DNA of 64,000 nt from Ascaris suum (Eukaryota; Nematoda; Chromadorea; Rhabditida; Ascarididae): the NCBI GenBank assembly GCA_013433145.1, contig CM024173.1:7894322-7958321 (forward strand). The letters run 5' to 3'. Each line of letters begins with the position of its first letter. Position 1 is the first letter of the stretch. Shown here piece after piece: positions 57,144-64,000 of this stretch. The position numbers and the translations under genes are program-made. The notes under the pieces are model-generated. The model saw nothing but the letters and a program-made list of their open reading frames with translations. It made no database searches and was not told the DNA's origin.

Positions 57144-60139
57144 CAGAGAGGGGGACGGGAAGGGTCGGGCTAAAGGAGATGATATATGAATACTTCGAAA
57201 ATTTCAAAGGTTCGTCCAAGATATATGTGAAGTGATTCGCAGTTGATGTTGTTAATACTCAGACTTCAACAGACGTTGTTGCCGTTTCGAGTAATGGAGG
57301 ACAATCGAACAGCGTTGTGGAACGGAACGATTTTCACATGGAGGACGGGGGTGGAGGGATCAAATGCTGGAGGAGAGTACCGACGATGTCACGAGCTGCG
57401 TAAAATGGAAGGGGAAGAGAATTGAGCGGATTTTCTTTACCTGCCTATTTCGCCGGAGTTTATCCATCTTTCGCTGTGGCAAGTGAAATTTATTACTTTT
57501 ACTACCAGTATTAGTTAACACAACATTGAGGAAGAATGCTGTAGCACTTATCGCCACTTCTATCAGTGTTGCCTTTTGGCATACATAGCACAACATTATA
57601 GTAGTTTCAGCTGTCAAAGGATTGGTTATTAAGTGCTACTCAGTGGTATAGTGCCGACAGTGGTGGTAATAATAGCACCAATGGAAATAACTCTGTTCTC
57701 CGTAAAATTAATACAGTTATAACTGCAAGTACTGTCGTTAGTGAGCATTATTTTTGGTAAGTGATATCACTGGTAGTAATAAAAAGTATTCAATAAATAA
57801 TGCTAATACCAAACTGCTGCAATCTTGAAGTAGCAATAACAGCAGTTCTAACTATATTCATCGTGTTCTTTCAGGTGGTTCTAATGGAAGTACTCATCAT
57901 TGATACTTGTATTATGTTACAGTGCATTCAATTAGTACTAGCACTTCTTAAACTTGTGCTGTATGTTATAAATAAAAAGAATTCTAGTGGGACCACTGTC
58001 ACCACTGTCAGTACCACTTAATGCCAAATGTAGTAACTATGACAACTAATTCTTTGTGAGTAAGGAATCGAGAGTAGTAAGTGAATTTGCGATTACAGAA
58101 TATGCAAATATAGAGGCACATACAGACATTCTTACAGAGACATGGCTAATGCGTCGCCCTAACAGTGTCTGAAAATGCAAGTTTGAGCGTGCCTATGAGA
58201 TATTAAAAGGAAAATTAAATGTTAGCTAATAGTAAGCACTAATAAAATCCATTATCATACTTTTACAGAAATTACCTAAAGTTGCTGTAATGGAATAAAC
58301 GAAAAACAACGAAGAGGTTGGAGAAAATTCCGTTAAAGGCCTTCTTTAACAGCTTCTTGCCTTCGATTAAACGCTCATATTTAAAGCCAAAATCTTTCGG
58401 AAGATATGAATCATGACTTCTCTCAAAACAATTGGAAAGTTAGCTAGAACAGCAGCTACCAAAGTCGTTATTTCATCGTTGCTTGCCAAAGCAGTCAGCT
58501 TTGCAAATCATTAAGAAACAATAAAGTGTGCGCAATAATGCATTCCCATATTCCAACCAATCCAGCAGAGGGTGCAGATTCCTTAGAAATATTCGCTTTT
58601 TCATTCTAGAGTTGCAAAATTCAACGTGGCCGGTCCTAAAGTGAATGAAAGTTTTTAGAGAAATCACGGTGGGCATAATTCGTTCAAAATTAAAGACAAC
58701 GCTGAAAGAAATTTCGTTTCAAGGCGCTTGGACTTCACGATTTCGAAAACCAACATTACTTGTGCATTTACTTTGTTATGGATTAGTATGGTCACTAAAT
58801 TTCGTAACCAATTTTGTGACTTCAATATTTGCAATCAAAATGAGTTACAGAATATCGGCAGATGCTCATATGCATTCATATGCGCGAAACGCAAAAGAGA
58901 ATCTCGAGTGCAAATTTTAACGAAGAACGAATCTATACATTTTTTGGGAATACATGCAAAACATTGCTCATCTGAGGAAAAAAAGGCCACTACTGATGCT
59001 GTCGATGGCTCGGAAAAGATTGCCATACAGAACATCATTCGCAGAGACTCATTTTTTCCATCATTCTGCTTGGACCGTCTGACTGCCAACTGGAGCCACG
59101 ACTTTACAAAGTGAAGAGATGGTCGTCGATGGAATATATCGAAATAATATAGCTCTGTGCACGATCGCTATCGTTCACTGACCTATAGCCGCCTAAGCCT
59201 TTACGCTGCGCCGTGTCACCTATGCTCGTTGCACAGACCACTAATATTGTATCTATGAACAAGCGATTATGGGAAGGTTATCCGTTTTAATCGAGCGTTA
59301 TTATTCTTCTCCTCCGTTTTAGTCGTCCCCACAACATCATCTCTGAATAAACGTTTATCCATTGTTGTATGGAAATGGACTTTCCCAGAAAAAGCTCAAC
59401 GAATCGGACTTTGCTTTTTCATCGCTGAAAAAGAAATGCTCACTAGGGAACATGATGTTATTTAGTGGGAAAGCGTACCAGTGAAGCTGTAAGGATACGA
59501 GTCTTCGCATTATTCTCATGTCGCCAACCACTCTCTCAACTCAACATCAACGAACATTGCGTGCTTATTAATGTCCTCATTTTAGTCACATTGGCATCAA
59601 CATTTCAGGGAGGATTCGATTTTCTGAGCTCTGAAAATTTACGTCCTATTAAGTTAGAGAGCAGTGTGGCGTGTTTTGTTTGTGTATGTTTATGTCGGCG
59701 TGTCTGCCTGTCTGCTCAGTGGTTTCGATCCGTGAGCCACCAAAGCTAGCGTTAGAAATTTGGTTTCAAGAATTGCATGCATTTAAATCCATCGAAAAAT
59801 TAGTGCGCGTTTCACCTTTGCCGCATTTTCATTTTGTAAGGATCAGTTGAAGAAAAGTGAACGTAATAAATTTATACGACCAATCGGTTCAACTAAAATA
59901 TGGAGACATTATCCTATGTTTCCTTACTCTCTGATGTCATACCTGTTGATCTTCATTTTGCAATTCTATTGAATTTTTTGATACATACTGATGCGACAAC
60001 GCAATCTAGCGGCAATATTTGAGTGACTTTAAACTCCAAAGGTAAAATATCTCATCAGATGTCTGTGAACAAAATAATTTTCAATGAAATTCATCGCTAA
60101 GAAATATGTTTCTTATCAAAAAGACTGAGTTTTTTGTAA
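57144..60139. other. Largely non-coding, triplet-rich part
   Basis: 57.47-58.02 kb is rich in degenerate AGT/ACT triplets. A plus-strand frame ending near 59110 (AIQNIIRRDSFFPSFCLDRL) could be an upstream exon of the segment at 60140; it has a donor-like AAAGTGAAG at its end. Confidence 0.4.
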
Positions 60140-60480
60140 CTGAAGAAGACCGACAGAAACGACGTTCTAAATGATTCAGAGGAGGATTTTTTTCATGTTG
60201 CAGTTAGACATCAATGTGAAGAAACGTTGCACTTAAATGTCCCATTGGCAAAATGGAACGAAACATATACGCAAGCAAAAAAATCAAGGACGAGAGGCCA
60301 TCAGATCCGTTCGATTTTCCGAAAAGGCGTATATTTGTGGAGATTGGTGGCGACGCAATCTGGAAGATTGTGGGCGCAGTGCAACTTTCTGATCTATTTC
60401 CTAGAGTCTCTCCTCTAAATCTCACAGATGCTTCATCACTAAGTGGCGCAACTCAAAAGAACAATTCATCGTCGCTTTAA
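60140..60480 (+). pseudogene. Coding-like segment with a frame change at an A7 run, unidentified
   Basis: From 60140 one frame reads DVLNDSEEDFFHVAVRHQ and then LNVPLAKWNETYTQAKK, reaching A7 at 60277-60283. From there the coding look moves to the next frame: IKDERPSDPFDFPKRRIFVE, then GDAIWKIVGAVQLSDLFPRV, ending at a stop at 60478-60480. Each half loses its protein-like character past the A7 run, so the two appear to be one exon split by a one-base slip. That could be a pseudogene lesion, an assembly error, or programmed slippage. A possible acceptor ending gacag (about 60156) would join in phase with a donor-like AAAGTGAAG near 59110, whose upstream frame includes IIRRDSFFPSF. No family recognised. 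Confidence 0.4.
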
Positions 60481-61302
60481 GCCGCAATTCACATTTCTCC
60501 TCGACAACTGGAAGCTTTTTATGCTCAAACTTATAAAAAACTTTTCAATTTTGAAATACTGCCTTCATAACTTTGCTCTGTGCTCACAACATGGCTTTTT
60601 AAAGACTTCTTCAGTGCTCCTCTTCCACCAAGTTTTCATCGCAATCGAAGTGCAGTTCTCATTCGCGCTAAGACTCTGCGATTGTTGTGCCTGCTTCTAT
60701 ATACGTGTCTGAACTTTCAATTTGAGAATCACTCAAGCCATACTTCGAAAATTTAGTAGCATAACCAATATAATGTATGATGCTCATCTATATAATGTTT
60801 CATGTTGATCTGTTTATCCTGAAAAGCGTTGTAGGTATGCATCTTCAATATGGAAAAAAATTATGTATATTTCACACCGATCCGTCTCTTGTTTACTTAC
60901 GCGACAAATGAATCAGCATGAAATTGGGTCTGGACTAGGGTGCGCCTTTACATTCCATTCATCTCGCAAGGGAAAACTCAACTTAATGCCTTCTTTTTCA
61001 ATTCATCCGATAGCATTTAAAAACCTTCCACGAAAGAATCACTTTTTTTGGAGCCAAAGTGGAGTGAAATGGAAAAATCTAGAAATGCATTTCAGTTTTT
61101 CAGCTACTTCAAATGTCTATATGGTTGTTCAGAGTTGTGAGAAATGGCAAAGACCTCTGATCATTAAGCCCACTTATTTACCACAGAATCAATAATGCTC
61201 AAAACTTAAATTCTGCACGAATAGATAGGCACATACACAACATGACTTACTCCGAATGCGCTTTGACCTCATAAATTCTAAAGTTTTTAACACATCTAAC
61301 AG

Positions 61303-61444
61303 TCGATTCGAAAACAATTTCGCTGTCGCCTTTCAACATGATCTCAGTCTCTCTTTATACATTTCAAGCGAGTCCGGTTGCTTTGCTTTAAGATCCGATG
61401 CAATACCTGATGCAGTCCCCTACTTCGCCGAAGATCATCAATAA
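61303..61444 (+). CDS. Candidate terminal exon of the unidentified plus-strand gene
   Basis: After an acceptor-like ctaacag the frame reads RFENNFAVAFQHDLSLSLYI, then SGCFALRSDAIPDAVPYFAE and a TAA stop. AATAAA follows 62 bases later. The first base would complete a codon begun in the previous exon, which I could not place; a coding-like block at about 60605-60770 (PPSFHRNRSAVLIRAKTLRL) and another near 61040-61190 are candidates for intermediate exons. Function unknown. If the A7 slip upstream is real, this may belong to a pseudogene. Confidence 0.33.
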
Positions 61445-61505
61445 ACCAGAGGTGTCTAGAGAGAATGCTGATGTAAGCTTGCCACTGACGATTTCATAGC
61501 GGGTA

Positions 61506-61511
61506 AATAAA
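61506..61511 (+). terminator. Poly(A) signal AATAAA
   Basis: AATAAA 62 bases after the stop of the candidate terminal exon at 61303-61444. Suggestive only. Confidence 0.3.
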
Positions 61512-62937
61512 GGATTCGGGTCAATGTTCACAAGTTCAGAGTAGGTGTCTTCACTGATTTAGTTTTCTTTGTTTCCTTTGTAGTTTAAAACAAAAGAATT
61601 AAACATCCAGTCACTGTCAGTTCCGGACGTCCCGTAAAGTATGCGTACGGGTTTTTCTGCCTAGTGTTTCAACAACAAATTAGTGAAAACCGCAATTGTG
61701 AAATATTATAAGCGCAATGTTATCAATCTTGGCACTGCTCATAACCAGGCGGCGAGGTCAACAAGCTGAAGATGGATTCGACAAATCCCATTAAAATTTG
61801 GTATTAAAAATTGCTTCTCGCTTGCATTGAATAAACACTTCGCCTGATACACCGAATACAAATATAATAGGAGAAATGGAAAATATACGGTCGAGAAATT
61901 ATCTCAACCTGGATGCACTCAACATTCGAGTTGTGCACATATGCTTTCATTACTTTGATAACATCGTGATTAAAGACCTCACAGCATACAATGCGCGCAA
62001 TTTGAGAAACAACCGACAACGTCCTGCTGGTCATCGAAAGCGTAGAGGACGAAAGAAACGAGCTGAATGATCACGCCAAACAACAAGCAAAACTGCGTAA
62101 CCTTGCAAAGTCGTTTTCAGCCGAATGTTTTTTGCGATTAAAAATCATCTCAATTAAACTATTTCATTACATATTCAACATCTCAAGTAGTCAAAAAAGC
62201 AGAGATTAATAATTTTGTGGGTACTTTTTCGAAATAAATGCACAGAAAAACGTATGGCAAATGTTTGGAAAGTCGATGGTTTCCCCTGCATTCAAAATGT
62301 TTGCGACGTAATTGGTTAAGTGATAGCAATCTTTGTAATTCATAGTTTATACTGAGGTTATTCGTTCAACTTTTATCGCTTGATGAACAGCATGAAAAAA
62401 TCTTACAAGCACTCATAATTAATTCCAAAAACAGTGATGGTAAATATGGAATACGATTTACTTCACTGCATCGAGTGTATATCGTTTCTTACGTTGAAAA
62501 AAAGATATGAAAAATCAATTTGAATGAAAGTGATTCTCGAAATAATTACGAAGAAAAAGAAATATTTTCGCAACAGTACCCGATTTATGTCACTATCAAA
62601 TTAGCTCGACACCATTTTTTATTCAATTTCAGCATAGGCCAACTATATCATTCCGCATTTACAGCTAGGAATATTTAATTCCCACGCATTCACTTTGGTA
62701 CTAGCTGGTTCTACATGCGCATATATTCGCATACAGCTGCAATTATTACCCGTATATTTATTAAACTCATTGAGTATGTGTATGCATGTCTGCGAGTGTG
62801 CGTCTGTGTGTCTGCGCGCGACCACTTGATAATTAGTTAACTTTCGCTCGCGCAGCTGCTATTTGAATGGTCACTCATTCTCAAGGCCATCAAGGGAGTA
62901 GTTGGTTTTTTAAAAAGAATTATCGAACGCTATCATG
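61512..62937. other. Non-coding stretch
   Basis: No supported exon. A frame at 61876-62070 ends in a basic tail but has no other support. Confidence 0.5.
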
Positions 62938-62946
62938 CATAAAAGG
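62938..62946 (+). promoter_or_regulatory. TATA-like element
   Basis: GCATAAAAGG-type motif about 80 bases upstream of the candidate MAKNQ start. Weak on its own; listed because it lines up with a start codon and a strong donor. Confidence 0.22.
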
Positions 62947-63024
62947 TTCATGCGATCATTGCATTAATGGAAGAGGAATCGATCAGACGTGTACTCGGCA
63001 GGTGCAGAGAACGGTCGACTCGCT

Positions 63025-63039
63025 ATGGCTAAGAATCAG
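63025..63039 (+). CDS. Possible first coding exon (MAKNQ) of a gene running right
   Basis: ATGGCTAAGAATCAG is followed directly by GTAAGT, a perfect donor, and preceded by about 80 bases of leader after a TATA-like element. No next exon is identifiable before the window end. Only the arrangement supports it. Confidence 0.28.
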
Positions 63040-64000
63040 GTAAGTTGTTTGTGGTTCGCATTCGATTGTGCTTGGTGAAAAGCCGCAGTCTTGTGAATCT
63101 TATGTTGTATTCATTATTGATATCAAAGAAATTTTTTGCCACTCTACACGTTCGATAAGACTGCTGCAAGAAGAAGCTTGACAACCTGGTAGCTTCGATT
63201 TCTGCTGTTCGACTTTCACCTATTTTCCACTTTCTTCATTTCTCAAAACCCGGGTTTTTTCGGAATCTATATAATGCAAAAATTGATAAAAGCCGTCTGA
63301 CTAGCTGTTTGTAATAGCGGCGCGGGTGAGATGTTATTCTTTTGGCAAGTAGCACCTTTACTTAGTTCTTGAAAGTCTGAGGTTCTCAGCTAAGTCGTTA
63401 CCAAGTTCCAGGCTAGCTTGAAATGTCGAATTTCTCTCACAAATTTTGAAGAACTGCTCCGAAATCTTTCCATAGTGCCAGTGTTTGCATAATCCCTGTC
63501 AAACAAAAATTCCGGCAGACGCGATTTTTTAAACGAACATAGCGAAAACTAGGAAAGAAGGGATATCCAAAACTTCCCCGATCAGTGAATGAAAGCATCA
63601 GTAACTACCCCTGCATGCCATCTGTCTGCCTATCTGCGAGTGGCACTATATCTGGGTCGAGCACATTTGAACTGTTGCAACTGACTACCCATATTTCAGC
63701 ACTGCGCACATTTTATTCACTCACACTTCAGTCGCATATTGCTTGGCGGCATACATCGATTGCACAATCATAGCCTTATGAACGAGTCATTAGGACGCCG
63801 AGTATCCGTGAACGACAAAACTGTGGTGTAGGCATATGTGTTAAGTCAAGTTCACGAAGCAAGAGTTAGAGTAAGGCATGAACGCCTGTGCCATCTGCAT
63901 AAACAATTGCGCCATTTTCCCGGAAAGTTGAGTCATGAATTATCGACGCTTGCAAGCATGGCATTTGGTGTAGACGCTTGTGTTAAGTGGGAAGAACGCT
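63040..64000. other. Possible first intron, no exon seen
   Basis: Follows the candidate MAKNQ exon. No second exon or other feature recognised. Confidence 0.4.

Noticed and set aside
57800..58021. Hydrophobic 73-codon plus-strand frame
   Set aside because: Lies in degenerate AGT/ACT triplet repeats, which generate such frames.

Overview
The window reads as nuclear DNA of a strongylid-type parasitic nematode (hookworm or trichostrongyle relatives). The reasons are widely spaced short exons in long AT-leaning introns, nematode-style acceptors (tttcag, ttttag), proteins of clear animal type, many mononucleotide C/G tracts, and sequences matching the nematode SL1 spliced leader. There are no operons, bacterial genes, rRNA, CRISPR or recognisable transposase. 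The species call is inference.

Layout. About 1.1-4.6 kb (minus) holds the first three exons of a damaged mARC-like (MOSC domain, molybdenum cofactor) copy. An unidentified minus-strand 3' gene end lies at 7.7-8.0 kb. A complete six-exon mARC-like gene fills 10.8-16.5 kb (minus, 345 aa, every splice phase consistent). A 1.7 kb inverted repeat with nearly identical ~600 bp arms sits at 18.6-20.3 kb; each arm carries an SL1-like 22-mer followed by GT. From 20.3 to 32.4 kb I see no convincing gene. A complete nine-exon SLC22-type transporter fills 32.4-42.2 kb (minus, 539 aa), with a 59-bp minisatellite in intron 7. From 42 to 56 kb there is mostly non-coding sequence, including a ~150 bp TA repeat at 49.7 kb. 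At 56.9-57.1 kb an exact 20-base match to SL1 is followed by a splice-donor-like site and two strong hairpins. At 60.1-61.5 kb there are coding-like plus-strand segments, one with a frame change at an A7 run. A possible first exon lies near 63.0 kb.

The two well-supported genes are unrelated in function: an outer-mitochondrial-membrane-type molybdoenzyme and a plasma-membrane-type organic ion transporter. Main points to check: (1) the intact mARC-like protein has Gly where vertebrate mARC has its molybdenum-ligand Cys; (2) the SL1-like sequences inside the inverted repeat and at 56.9 kb, which may be divergent SL RNA loci or relics; (3) the decaying tandem mARC copy; (4) the unidentified plus-strand gene or pseudogene near 60 kb. 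Everything was read by eye, so exon edges rest on splice motifs and phase, not on transcripts or searches.
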